The notes below the pieces were generated by a model. It did not search any database and was not told the origin of the DNA. It saw only the letters and a list, made by a program, of their open reading frames with translations. A stretch of 7,981 bases of DNA, taken from Mariprofundus sp. (GTDB lineage: Bacteria > Pseudomonadota > Zetaproteobacteria > Mariprofundales > Mariprofundaceae). The translations under genes were made by a program, and so were the position numbers. Location: contig WFUI01000029.1 in NCBI GenBank assembly GCA_015485035.1, positions 1 through 7,981 of the forward strand. Reading direction: 5' to 3'. Shown here piece by piece: positions 1 to 7,635 of this stretch; the stretch's first letter is position 1; each line of letters begins with the position of its first letter.

Positions 1-1217
1 GCGATAATAACATAACAGACGATGAACAATACGGCGAAGCCCCATAATGCTTCTGTAACATTTGATGAGATACGCTGATTCCCCATTTTTACATGAATAA
101 TACCATGCGGATGCACAAGTCGCCGGATTTCACGGTTGCCTTGACGAAACAACAACATAATGCGTACTACTTTCATGCCACCACCGGTTGAACCGGCGCA
201 GGCACCGACAAACATGGTCATCACCAGCAGCATGGTGGCACCAGGTGGCCAGAGACTGTAATCACTGACGGCAAAGCCGGTCGTGGTCGCTATGGAAATC
301 ACATTAAACATCACGTGAATCGCCGTATCCTGACCTGTTGCGGTAACGATCAGGCTGATGCATGCAAGCAGGACACAGAGCCAACCGATATAGACTCTGA
401 ATTCCTCATCAAGGAAATAAGCACGCAGGGAAAACCCTTTTAGCGCTGCAGCAAAATGCAGGGTGAAATTGATGCCAGCCAGGATCATGAAGCATATTGC
501 CACCAGTTGTAGTAATGTGCCCTGATAAAAACCGAAACTGGCATCATGTGTGGAAAATCCGCCAATCGCGACTGTGCACATGGCATGGTTAATGGCATCA
601 AAAGGGGTCATGCCGGCCAGCCAGTAAGCCAGTGCACAAACCACAGTCATGCCCAGATAGAGATACCATAGCAGCTTGGCTGTTTCAGTGACCCGGGCAG
701 TGAGCTTGTCTTTAACGGGGCCCGGTGTTTCTGCTCTGAAGAGCTGCATACCACCTACGCCTAACAATGGCATGACTGCAACTGCCAGCACAATAATCCC
801 CATGCCTCCCAGCCACTCTTGCATGGAACGCCAGAACAATATTGAACGTGGTAGTTGATCCAGCCCGGCAAGCACAGTTGCACCTGTTGTGGTCAATCCT
901 GAAGTGGATTCAAACATGGCATCAACAATTGAGGGCAGGGTGCCGGTGGTCCAGAAAGGAACGGCACCAACCAAAGCCAGCATGAGCCATGCCAGTGCAA
1001 CAATCAGGAAACCATCGCGGTGGCTCAACCGTTCAGGAGCTTTGCCACCGAAGCGGATCATGCCAATGCCGAGTAGAATAACAATAGCACCAGCTTCCAG
1101 AAACTCAGCGGTATGCCCCGCGTCATAATACATTGCAACCAGCGCCGGAATCATCATGCATCCGCCATAAAGCGTCACCAGCGTACCTATTGTCCAGATT
1201 ACGCCTTTAGGGTGCAT
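1..1217 (-). CDS. trkH: TrkH-family potassium uptake channel subunit, C-terminus cut by window edge
   Basis: This is the K+-translocating inner-membrane subunit of the Trk system, which works with the cytoplasmic regulator TrkA encoded just upstream. I translated it by hand: the frame is open from an ATG at 1217-1215 to the left edge, giving 405 codons of a protein usually near 480 residues, so roughly the last 80 are missing. The start (MHPKGVIW, then hydrophobic residues with MMIPALVA) resembles the TrkH N-terminus. The four pore loops of the family are visible: TTTGA at residues 109-113, the IGGFSTHD region near 215-222, ATTTGF near 308-314, and GSTGGGMKVVR near 341-351. Each carries the glycine expected in the selectivity filter. 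The start lies 3 nt after the trkA stop with no strong Shine-Dalgarno sequence, which suggests coupling to trkA translation. Identity is confident; the start is slightly less so, since M21 and M22 are alternatives. Confidence 0.95.
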   Translation of the reverse strand, partial: MHPKGVIWTIGTLVTLYGGCMMIPALVAMYYDAGHTAEFLEAGAIVILLGIGMIRFGGKAPERLSHRDGFLIVALAWLMLALVGAVPFWTTGTLPSIVDAMFESTSGLTTTGATVLAGLDQLPRSILFWRSMQEWLGGMGIIVLAVAVMPLLGVGGMQLFRAETPGPVKDKLTARVTETAKLLWYLYLGMTVVCALAYWLAGMTPFDAINHAMCTVAIGGFSTHDASFGFYQGTLLQLVAICFMILAGINFTLHFAAALKGFSLRAYFLDEEFRVYIGWLCVLLACISLIVTATGQDTAIHVMFNVISIATTTGFAVSDYSLWPPGATMLLVMTMFVGACAGSTGGGMKVVRIMLLFRQGNREIRRLVHPHGIIHVKMGNQRISSNVTEALWGFAVLFIVCYVII

Positions 1218-1220
1218 GCG

Positions 1221-2591
1221 TTAAAAGAATTCCAGATGTACTTCGAATAGCCTTTCGACAGCTGCAACTGATGCGCTGGTTGTTACAATCAGTACATGAT
1301 CATGTGTTTCAACCTGAACGGAACCGTTCGGCACGATAATATTGCCATTACGCAGGATGGCCCCGATAACAGTGTCTTCCGGCAGCGCCAACTTACTCAA
1401 GGGGGTGTTCAGGATGGTGCTGGTTTCCAGTGCTTCAGCTTCCAGAACCTCCATGCTGCCATCAGCCAGAGAGGCCATGCCGTGAATCCTTCCCTTGCGG
1501 ACAAAGCCCAGAATAGAAGCAACTGTCGACAAACGCGGGGAGACGGTAACATCCAGGCCGATCTGGCGTACCACCTGATTGTAGATGGAACGATTTACCA
1601 GCGTGACTACATGCGGCACACCATAGCGTTTGGCAATCAGACTGCTGAGGATGTTGGTTTCATCATCATTGGTCATGGCCAGGAAATCTTCCATTTTATC
1701 GATGTTTTCCTCTTCCAGAAGTTTCTGATCCAGCGCATTGCCTTGAATGATGACTACATTATTGAACTGTTCGGACAGCCATTCCGCCCGCTTCTCATTG
1801 TGTTCGATCAGCTTGACCATGGCACCGGCTTTTTCCAGTTCTTTGGCGACAATAAAACCGATGTGTCCACCCCCAACCATCAACACATTGCGCCCTCTTG
1901 GAGAATGATAGGTAAAATCGAGAATGTGCATTAATGTGTCGAGCTGTTGGCCTGCTACAGCAACATAAATACTATCACCGGCCAACAGTACGGTATTGCC
2001 TTTGGGTACGCGCCAGCATCCATTGTGTTCGTGGGCGACAACATAAACAGGCAGCTCTCCCATGACATCCGGGAATTCCTTCAACGATAATCCGGCCAGA
2101 ATGCTCTTCGGGCGCACGATAAATTCCACCAGCTGTAATTTACCACCGAAAAACTCTCGTGCATCCAATGCGCTGGAGACATTCAAGCGTCCCATCACCA
2201 CCTTGGCGGCTTCTGCTTCCGGGGAAATAATGACATCAATTGGTAATTCATCGCGCCCGATTAAACCCTTTCGGCGGACATAATCGGTTTCACGTACTCG
2301 TGCTACCTTGGTCGGCACCTTGAACAACGAATGTGCCACCTGACAGGCCAGCATATTGATTTCATCATTGGTAGTGACGGCAATCAACAGGTCGGCATTT
2401 TTTGCTCCGGCCTGTTCCAGAATGCTGGGATAGGATGCCTTACCACAAACTGTTTTTACGTCCATGGCTTCGGCAATCACCTGTAGCCGGTCAGCATCCT
2501 GGTCAACGACAGAAACATTATTGCCTTCTGTGGCAAGTCGGCTGGCAATATGGTAACCGACTTCCCCTGCTCCTAATATCACCACATTCAT
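1221..2591 (-). CDS. trkA: Trk system potassium uptake protein TrkA
   Basis: Peripheral cytoplasmic protein that binds NAD(H)/nucleotides and gates the TrkH K+ channel. At 456 residues it has the normal full length of the tandem-RCK TrkA family. The first Rossmann domain shows GAGEVG at residues 7-12 with the acidic D30 ending the second strand. A first TrkA-C domain spans about 143-225. The second Rossmann domain has GGGHIG at 240-245 and E263, and a second TrkA-C domain runs from about 374 to the end. Its ATG (2591-2589) overlaps the ntrX stop in an ATGA, and an AAGGAGA ribosome binding site (2602-2596) lies inside the end of ntrX. It therefore has its own initiation signal as well as coupling. 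trkH follows after 3 nt. No key motif is missing. Confidence 0.97.
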   Translation of the reverse strand: MNVVILGAGEVGYHIASRLATEGNNVSVVDQDADRLQVIAEAMDVKTVCGKASYPSILEQAGAKNADLLIAVTTNDEINMLACQVAHSLFKVPTKVARVRETDYVRRKGLIGRDELPIDVIISPEAEAAKVVMGRLNVSSALDAREFFGGKLQLVEFIVRPKSILAGLSLKEFPDVMGELPVYVVAHEHNGCWRVPKGNTVLLAGDSIYVAVAGQQLDTLMHILDFTYHSPRGRNVLMVGGGHIGFIVAKELEKAGAMVKLIEHNEKRAEWLSEQFNNVVIIQGNALDQKLLEEENIDKMEDFLAMTNDDETNILSSLIAKRYGVPHVVTLVNRSIYNQVVRQIGLDVTVSPRLSTVASILGFVRKGRIHGMASLADGSMEVLEAEALETSTILNTPLSKLALPEDTVIGAILRNGNIIVPNGSVQVETHDHVLIVTTSASVAAVERLFEVHLEFF

Positions 2592-3997
2592 GAAGTCTCC
2601 TTCGTATGCTGGACGAGTCCAAAGGATTTTATTTTTCGATGCAGCTGGCTGCGCTCCATGCCGATTTCAGCTGCCGTGCGGCTGATATTCCATTCATGCT
2701 CATTCAGATGCTGAAGCAGAAATGTGCGCTCGAATGCTTCTCTCGCATCATGGAAGTTGTCTGTATCAGTATGGCCTGTATCCATGGAATGTATTGAAGT
2801 GTGTTGGCTGGAAGGCTGTTGAATGGAAGATTGATCCGGCGGTAGCATATTTGAAACAGTCATTTGTTCGCCGGGCATCAGGATGTGGCAACGTTCAATA
2901 TAATTGCGCAGTTCACGCACATTGCCCGGCCATGCATAGGATTTAAGTCTTGATATTACATCCGGATCAAAATGCACTGCGTCACCACCCAGTTCCTTGG
3001 CCTGTTCTTCAGCCAGTGACTCAATAAGCAGTGGCAGGTCATCCAGTCGGTCTCTGAGCGATGGCATATGAATGGATACAATATTGAGACGGTAATAGAA
3101 ATCTTCCCGGATTTTTTCTTCCCGCAGTGCCAGCTCCAGGTCATGGGAACTGGCAGCAATCAGGCGAATGTTGCAGGCCGTAGGAGAGGGGCTTCCCAGT
3201 CGTTGGACAGTGCGTTGCTGTAAAACATGTAAGACCTTGGCTTGTGCTGCCAGGCTTAATTCGGTTACCTCATCAAAAAACAGCACGCCTTGATGGGCTG
3301 CTTCAAAGAGACCTCGCTGGGCGTGTAAGGCTCCGGTAAATGCACCTTTTTCATGCCCGAATAGTTCAGAGTCCATTCGGCCAGCTGGTATGCTGGCTGT
3401 ATTGACCTCAATAAACGGGTTGTCCCTGCGCTTTGATGCAGCGTGCAGCATTCGGGCAGCGACGGCCTTACCGGTGCCATGCTCTCCGAGAATCAGTACG
3501 GGGGAGTCAGAAAGGGCAACACGATTGATCAGGCTAATGACTTCACGAATCACTTTGCTGTTACCAATCAGTTCCTGCTGGCTGCGGTGGGTAAGCTCTT
3601 GTCGTTTCAGGTCCCGGTTTTCCTGCTCTAGTTGCCGTTTTTGTACTGCATTGCGGGCAAGGATCATGAGGCGGTCAAAACTGACCGGTTTTTCGACAAA
3701 ATCGAATGCTCCCTGTCGGGTAGCCCTGACTGCTGTATCAATGGTGGCATGACCACTCATCATAATCACAGGCAAATTGGCATCCATCTGGTGAATACGA
3801 CTCAGGGTTTCCAGTCCGTCAATACCCGGCATCCAGATATCAAGCAGGATGCAGTCCACAGGTTGCTTGCGCAGGCGGGCAATGGCTTCTTCGCCTGAAG
3901 CAGCACAAACAACAAGATATTCTTCATCTTCAAACAGTCCCTGCAGGGAATCCCGGATGGGCTGTTCATCATCCACAATCATGATGCGTGCAGTCAT
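2588..3997 (-). CDS. ntrX: NtrX-type sigma-54-dependent response regulator
   Basis: DNA-binding response regulator of 469 residues, the likely partner of the adjacent kinase. The N-terminal receiver has the acidic pair D9/D10, phosphoacceptor D53 (LLDIWMPG), S81 and K103. The central AAA+ domain has a Walker A GEHGTGKA (171-178), an intact GAFTGA loop (218-223) that contacts sigma-54, and Walker B FFDE with D242/E243. A polar linker rich in Ser, Gln, His and Thr (about 393-416) leads to a C-terminal Fis-type helix-turn-helix (about 418-462, with SRTAAEIGMERSQLHRKI). The start is backed by a perfect AAGGAGG at 4008-4002, 4 nt before the ATG, which overlaps the kinase stop as ATGA. NtrX in other bacteria affects nitrogen metabolism, redox respiration and envelope functions; the targets here are unknown. 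Small oddities are A178 in place of the usual Glu after the P-loop Lys, and Ser-Ser at 283-284 where many enhancer-binding proteins have Thr-Asn. A generic NtrC-family regulator is the only alternative. Confidence 0.92.
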   Translation of the reverse strand: MTARIMIVDDEQPIRDSLQGLFEDEEYLVVCAASGEEAIARLRKQPVDCILLDIWMPGIDGLETLSRIHQMDANLPVIMMSGHATIDTAVRATRQGAFDFVEKPVSFDRLMILARNAVQKRQLEQENRDLKRQELTHRSQQELIGNSKVIREVISLINRVALSDSPVLILGEHGTGKAVAARMLHAASKRRDNPFIEVNTASIPAGRMDSELFGHEKGAFTGALHAQRGLFEAAHQGVLFFDEVTELSLAAQAKVLHVLQQRTVQRLGSPSPTACNIRLIAASSHDLELALREEKIREDFYYRLNIVSIHMPSLRDRLDDLPLLIESLAEEQAKELGGDAVHFDPDVISRLKSYAWPGNVRELRNYIERCHILMPGEQMTVSNMLPPDQSSIQQPSSQHTSIHSMDTGHTDTDNFHDAREAFERTFLLQHLNEHEWNISRTAAEIGMERSQLHRKIKSFGLVQHTKETS

Positions 3998-6159
3998 GAA
4001 CCCTCCTTGTGCGGCATATGTCTGGGGAGTTTCAGGCAGAAGTGGGTGGGCCCGGTTCTCGAAACCAGTTTTAATTCTCCACCATGATCCTCGGCAATGC
4101 GTTTAGCAATGGCCAGCCCCAGACCTGATCCATTCACTTTGGTCGAATAATAAGCTTCAAACAGTTTTGATGCAGCCTCTTCGGTTATACCATCACCATC
4201 ATCTTCAACATGCCATGCCACAAATTCATCTGTAAGCTCCGCATACAGTCGAACAGAATGGTGTTCAGCATCGCCGGTTGCCGCTATAGCATTATCCATC
4301 AGATTGATCAGAACCTGTCGTATCTGGTCAGGGTCACACTGACATATGCTGTCGCTTTGACCATCCACCATTTTGACATGGACACGTTGATAGCTATGAA
4401 ACAGCTCATTCATATCCTGTAATAGCGTATTGACCGGGATTTCTCGTATTTTGGGCTGCGGCATGCGCGCCAGAGTAGAAAAGTCGGCAATCAAACGCTG
4501 CAGGCGCTCGACCTGATCGATAATCGCCTTGGTACAGACGTCAAATACCTCCGTATTGTCAACCTGTGTTCGGAAGCGCCGTTGCAAGCGTTCGGTAGAC
4601 AGCTTGATGGGTGTTAACGGATTCTTGATTTCATGAGCCAGGCGCTGCGCCACTTCTGCCCATGCCTTGGCGCGTTCAGCCTCCGCCAGGTCTGAAATAT
4701 CATCAATGACCAGCAGGTAACCTGAAAACTTTGTGCCGCTTGCACTCAGGCGGGCACCACGCGCGAGTACATGTAATATTTTACCTTCCGGCAGGGCGAC
4801 ATCAAATTCACGTTGCAGCAATTCTTCCTTCTGGTGACGTAATTCATCATAAAAATCACCAATATCACGCAGATTGCCATGACTTACCTGTAGAATGTCG
4901 GCGCTTGGTATCCAGTTGTCAGGCAGATGCAGGATATCGCGGACAGCCTGATTGAGCAGGCGAACCCGTCCATCACCATCAACAAGCACCACTCCGGTAT
5001 GCAAATTTGCCAGAAGAGATTCCAGTACATATTGTCGCTGGCGGCTGTTGTCCAATGCTTGGGTCAGGTCTTTCTGTGCCTGCTCAATGGCCGCGACATT
5101 TTGCTTCAGACGGGTTGCCATTTTATTGAATGAACGGGCGAGCGAACCCAGCTCATCCTGAGGTGACTCGGAAATTACCACATCCAGATCGCCTTCTGTC
5201 ACACGGCGCAAGGCGTTGGCCAGATCACCAATAGGTGATGTCAAGCGACGGGCAAACAATAGCGCCACCAGACCAGCCAACAGTACAACCACCAATGTCA
5301 TAAACAGCATAACATGGGTAAATGTTGCACTGATCTTCTGTCGATTGTGTTCAAGCTGGCGATAGCTGCGGTAATCTGCTTCGACTGCCCGGGCATTCTG
5401 GATGACACCTGTGGGCAATTGAATTTCCACTCGAAGCAGGCCAATCACTGATGTTGGCCCGATCAGCGGTGCATAACCTACTGCTACTTCGCCGTCATCC
5501 CGGGTTACAAGTTCGGTTACTACTCTGCCCAGATGCATCGACAGACGGGCGGTTTCATTCAGCGATGTCATTTGCAGTGTGCTCAGTTCACCCGTTTGAA
5601 CAGCGCCGATCTGCCTTTCATTGATATCGAATAATTCAACCTTCTGCCACCCTTCTGTTTGTCTGATTTCGTTCAAATAGGCATTGGTGGAACGATAATC
5701 CATATTGCCGCTCACGGCAGCGAGCAGGACGCCATCACTGATATAATCCAGCAGATTGCGTTTCATGTTTTTCTCGACGCGTTCATAAAACCCCTGAGCC
5801 AGATTCAGGGCCCGGTCCAGCAATGTGTCCACACGAACATCGAACCAGACATCCATGCCTCGTTCCACCATTTGACTGGCCGCCATCTGAATGACCATAG
5901 CGGGTACCAGTAACATGGCAATCATGGCAATCACCAGCTTGGCCCGCAGACGCGACCCGGGTCGTGGCTCGGAATGCTCACGTAACAGTCGGATCCCGTA
6001 CTGGATTAACAGCAGGGACAGTCCCAGCATAATCGCAACGTTGACCCATGCCAGAGGGCTGCCACCATCGTCCTGTGAAGGCCAAAGCAACACGGTGACT
6101 GTTAACAGCATCACGGCCATGAATAATGGTATCAGTCGCATGATGTTAATCCGGCTCAT
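3994..6159 (-). CDS. ntrY: NtrY-type transmembrane sensor histidine kinase
   Basis: Inner-membrane sensor kinase expected to phosphorylate the NtrX encoded immediately downstream. Counting from the chosen start it has 721 residues, typical for NtrY. Three hydrophobic segments lie near residues 8-26, 36-59 and 72-95. A probable periplasmic sensor region spans about 96-276, followed by a fourth membrane segment (280-303), a HAMP domain (about 301-355), a short coiled coil and a PAS domain (about 378-490). The kinase core has the H-box RLAHEIKNP with H509, an N-box with N619 and N623, the G1 motif DDGDG at 653-657, and G2 GSGLGLAIAK at 677-686. An in-frame ATG at 6216 would give 740 residues but would run 61 nt into the upstream gene. 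The ATG at 6159 overlaps that gene's stop as ATGA, the same arrangement as the next two junctions, so I prefer it. Only a weak AGGA lies upstream. The ligand is unknown. Confidence 0.93.
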   Translation of the reverse strand: MSRINIMRLIPLFMAVMLLTVTVLLWPSQDDGGSPLAWVNVAIMLGLSLLLIQYGIRLLREHSEPRPGSRLRAKLVIAMIAMLLVPAMVIQMAASQMVERGMDVWFDVRVDTLLDRALNLAQGFYERVEKNMKRNLLDYISDGVLLAAVSGNMDYRSTNAYLNEIRQTEGWQKVELFDINERQIGAVQTGELSTLQMTSLNETARLSMHLGRVVTELVTRDDGEVAVGYAPLIGPTSVIGLLRVEIQLPTGVIQNARAVEADYRSYRQLEHNRQKISATFTHVMLFMTLVVVLLAGLVALLFARRLTSPIGDLANALRRVTEGDLDVVISESPQDELGSLARSFNKMATRLKQNVAAIEQAQKDLTQALDNSRQRQYVLESLLANLHTGVVLVDGDGRVRLLNQAVRDILHLPDNWIPSADILQVSHGNLRDIGDFYDELRHQKEELLQREFDVALPEGKILHVLARGARLSASGTKFSGYLLVIDDISDLAEAERAKAWAEVAQRLAHEIKNPLTPIKLSTERLQRRFRTQVDNTEVFDVCTKAIIDQVERLQRLIADFSTLARMPQPKIREIPVNTLLQDMNELFHSYQRVHVKMVDGQSDSICQCDPDQIRQVLINLMDNAIAATGDAEHHSVRLYAELTDEFVAWHVEDDGDGITEEAASKLFEAYYSTKVNGSGLGLAIAKRIAEDHGGELKLVSRTGPTHFCLKLPRHMPHKEGS

Positions 6160-6707
6160 GGCAGTGAAAAGTCCTGTTGCATGGACGCTGCCGCAGGCTT
6201 CCACAAGTTGGCCCACCAGGCCGTGTTCACCTCACCGGCATGAACTTTGATATCAACCGAAACGCTGTACAGTGTGTTGGTTAGTAGAAGGCTTCGATCC
6301 AGTAAAGGGAAATTTTCCAGACTGGAAAGAAAACGGATTGCATCTTCGATGTTATAAACACGTTGGGAAATACCACTCGATGTATCGGTCAGCAGCCAGC
6401 TCCGGGTTAATAAATCCGGTTTTGCGCGACGAATGACGGTGATGTCGGCAATAGCCTCATTCAGCCAGTAGTCGCGTACTTTCCCAACCTGAATATGCCA
6501 TTCTGTTGTCACTGTAATGCCGTCCTGCATGGCAAGTGAAAAAGTGTTGTCTGCTACAGTGATCTGAGCTGTGCAATAAATCACTTTGTGATCCAGGTGG
6601 ATTTTCAGGCTACCTGATTCGTTTGCATAAACGATTGGCTGGGCAACAAAAAGTATCCCTGCCAGAATCAGAAAAAAATTACGCCACTTGCACAATAAAT
6701 GATACAT
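6156..6707 (-). CDS. DUF4390 family secreted/periplasmic protein
   Basis: A 183-residue protein of unknown function, probably exported. From the ATG at 6707 it starts with a signal peptide: basic Lys and Arg around residues 7-9, a hydrophobic core FFLILAGILFVA, and a likely signal-peptidase site after VYA (residue 28). The mature part is mostly predicted beta-strand and ends with a Trp-rich stretch (NTAWWANLW) and a final QDFSLP. That end and the position directly before ntrY match the DUF4390 family as I know it. An upstream TTG at 6791 would extend it to 211 residues, but would place 28 extra residues ahead of a complete signal peptide, so I reject it. No good Shine-Dalgarno sequence is visible. 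It is the first gene of the operon, and the position suggests a link with the periplasmic sensing side of the kinase, which is an inference only. Confidence 0.82.
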   Translation of the reverse strand: MYHLLCKWRNFFLILAGILFVAQPIVYANESGSLKIHLDHKVIYCTAQITVADNTFSLAMQDGITVTTEWHIQVGKVRDYWLNEAIADITVIRRAKPDLLTRSWLLTDTSSGISQRVYNIEDAIRFLSSLENFPLLDRSLLLTNTLYSVSVDIKVHAGEVNTAWWANLWKPAAASMQQDFSLP

Positions 6708-6807
6708 CACGCCGGAGTGTAGCAGTAGATGTTGGCCAGTTCGATGACTAAAAAGAAGCTTGTCTGAGATGTAAATAGCCTGTGCGTTCAAAGTGTAGCA
6801 ATGCCGG

Positions 6808-6842
6808 TTGGCTGTTTCCTGTCATGTGGATATAATATCCAG
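6808..6842 (+). promoter_or_regulatory. Sigma-70 promoter of the thioesterase gene
   Basis: A -35 element TTGGCT (6808-6813) and a perfect -10 element TATAAT (6831-6836) are separated by 17 bp. The expected first transcribed base, 7 nt after the -10, is 6843, the A of the downstream ATG. The promoter lies inside the 14-codon upstream extension of the frame (ATG at 6801), which argues against that extension. The -10 is embedded in a 15-nt palindrome (6827-6841). Confidence 0.7.
6827..6841. repeat. 15-nt palindrome over the -10 element
   Basis: TGGATATAATATCCA is a perfect inverted repeat with 7-bp arms around a central A at 6834. It covers the -10 box and the expected start of transcription. 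It could be an operator for a dimeric repressor, or a by-product of a symmetric TATAAT context. On the opposite strand it also reads TATTAT, a possible -10 for the divergent operon, but I see no good -35 for it. Confidence 0.5.
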
Positions 6843-7295
6843 ATGGCTTATGCAACAATTCAACACTCCGAATTTTCTTATGCCTACAAAGTGGTTGCGT
6901 CTGACCTGAACCAATATGGTATTATGCATGGTGGCAGATTGCTGACGTTGTGTGATGAGGTGGGCTACGTCTCGGCCTGTAAGCATGATAATCACGGTTG
7001 TCTTACCCGGGCTGTACATCAGGCGCGCTTCCACTGTGCCGTCCAGCAAGGCGATATTCTCATGCTGCGTGCCAGAGTCGGGCTTACCGGCCATAGCAGC
7101 CTGTGGGTTTTCGTCGAAGTGATTTCCGGCGAGGACGACCAATGCATCATGGATGCCGTGTTCGTTTTTGCTGCTATCGATGAAAATCGAAAAACCCGAT
7201 ATGTGCCTGCGGTCAGGGCTGAAAGCGATGCAGAGAAAGAGCTGCAGGCCAGTTTGAAGAGAATGAGAGATCAGGTGTTTGCACAACAAGGTTGA
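6843..7295 (+). CDS. Hot-dog fold acyl-CoA thioesterase (YciA/YkhA-like)
   Basis: Cytoplasmic hydrolase predicted to cleave acyl-CoA to free acid and CoA. It has 150 residues, the size of a single hot-dog domain. The N-terminal strand and helix carry the family signature: ASDLNQYG with N23, then MHGG (28-31), then the helix LLTLCDEVG with D38 and E39. Asn and Asp in these places are the expected catalytic pair. A strand with HQARFHCAVQQGD follows, typical of the substrate-binding edge. The start at 6843 is chosen because a strong promoter ends directly before it. An in-frame ATG at 6801 would add 14 residues (MPVGCFL...), but it lies upstream of the promoter elements and neither start has a Shine-Dalgarno sequence. 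The gene is divergent to the ntrYX-trk operon and stands alone. The preferred acyl chain cannot be told from sequence. Confidence 0.88.
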   Translation: MAYATIQHSEFSYAYKVVASDLNQYGIMHGGRLLTLCDEVGYVSACKHDNHGCLTRAVHQARFHCAVQQGDILMLRARVGLTGHSSLWVFVEVISGEDDQCIMDAVFVFAAIDENRKTRYVPAVRAESDAEKELQASLKRMRDQVFAQQG

Positions 7296-7335
7296 GTGAG
7301 TATTGACGGGCATGTCAAAGAGCATTGCCCGGCTC

Positions 7336-7368
7336 AAAAGAGAAAGGCCCCGGCAGATGCCGGGGCCT
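7336..7368 (-). terminator. GC-rich hairpin with T-rich tail, probable Rho-independent terminator
   Basis: GGCCCCGGC (7346-7354) and GCCGGGGCC (7359-7367) form a 9-bp all-GC stem, 10 bp with the outer A-T pair 7345/7368, around a 4-nt loop. On the minus strand the stem is followed by TTTCTCTTTT (7345-7336), a usable U-tract. On the plus strand the following bases (TCATATCTGG) are not U-rich. It sits 50 nt after the thioesterase stop, so it may also end that transcript, but its layout fits minus-strand transcription better. Confidence 0.75.
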
Positions 7369-7419
7369 CATATCTGGCGCGAAACACTAGGGAGGGGAGG
7401 GAGGAATAGCGCCAGACAT
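7336..7419 (-). ncRNA. Candidate small RNA with CCUCC-rich (anti-Shine-Dalgarno) hairpin loop
   Basis: Read on the minus strand, bases 7419-7409 and 7380-7370 form an 11-bp stem (AUGUCUGGCGC with GCGCCAGAUAU) that includes one G-U pair. The 28-nt loop (7408-7381) contains UUCCUCCCUCCCCUCCC, which is complementary to GGAGG-type ribosome binding sites. One nucleotide later the terminator hairpin begins, ending in a U-tract. On the plus strand the G-U pair would become an A-C mismatch and the terminator would lack its U-tract, so a minus-strand RNA is favoured. Hairpin RNAs with CCUCC loops are known in Alphaproteobacteria (the so-called cuckoo RNAs). I see no clear promoter upstream, so the 5' end is unknown and may lie well to the right of 7419. 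This is a prediction from structure only. Confidence 0.42.
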
Positions 7420-7635
7420 CGCGAACATTAGCCAAGATATCTGAGCAAAGGGTGAATCACGGGTTAAATATTTTTCATGTTGATGAGATGGGTACATTGG
7501 GCTATCAAGTGATTGTGAAGTGGCAAGGATATTTGGGGCTCTCTTCTGCCCCGCCTCCCATGGTGTTTTCGCTAAAGTGATGTTCAATAGCGGTTCTGCC
7601 GGGTTGTCTAAGTGAAGGGGCTTATGCTGAATTCT
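7420..7635. other. Non-coding spacer, no convincing gene
   Basis: Apart from the small-RNA candidate at its left and the palindrome at its right, I find no protein with recognisable features here. A minus-strand frame that starts inside the palindrome (7647) and runs to 7387 has low-complexity, non-protein-like composition. A weak 5-bp hairpin (GGGGC 7535-7539 with GCCCC 7548-7552) is present without a U-tract. If the small RNA has its own promoter it should lie in this stretch, but no -35/-10 pair with correct spacing stands out. Confidence 0.5.

Noticed and set aside
1296..1934. Plus-strand open frame of 212 codons
   Set aside because: It lies wholly antisense to trkA, which has all family motifs; the product has no recognisable domain and there is no upstream initiation signal.
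6156..6216. Longer ntrY start at 6216
   Set aside because: It would overlap the DUF4390 gene by 61 nt, while the ATG at 6159 repeats the ATGA overlap seen at the next two junctions.
6822..7337. Minus-strand open frame of 171 codons opposite the thioesterase
   Set aside because: The plus strand encodes a clear hot-dog enzyme; the antisense product shows no family features.
7390..7404. Possible G-quadruplex GGGAGGGGAGGGAGG on the plus strand
   Set aside because: The fourth run has only two G, so a regular three-layer quadruplex cannot form; the hairpin reading on the other strand explains the sequence better.
7425..7440. Possible sigma-54 site TTGGCTAATGTTCGC on the minus strand upstream of the small-RNA candidate
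   Set aside because: The GG to GC spacing is 9 instead of 10 bases, and the matches outside these are poor.
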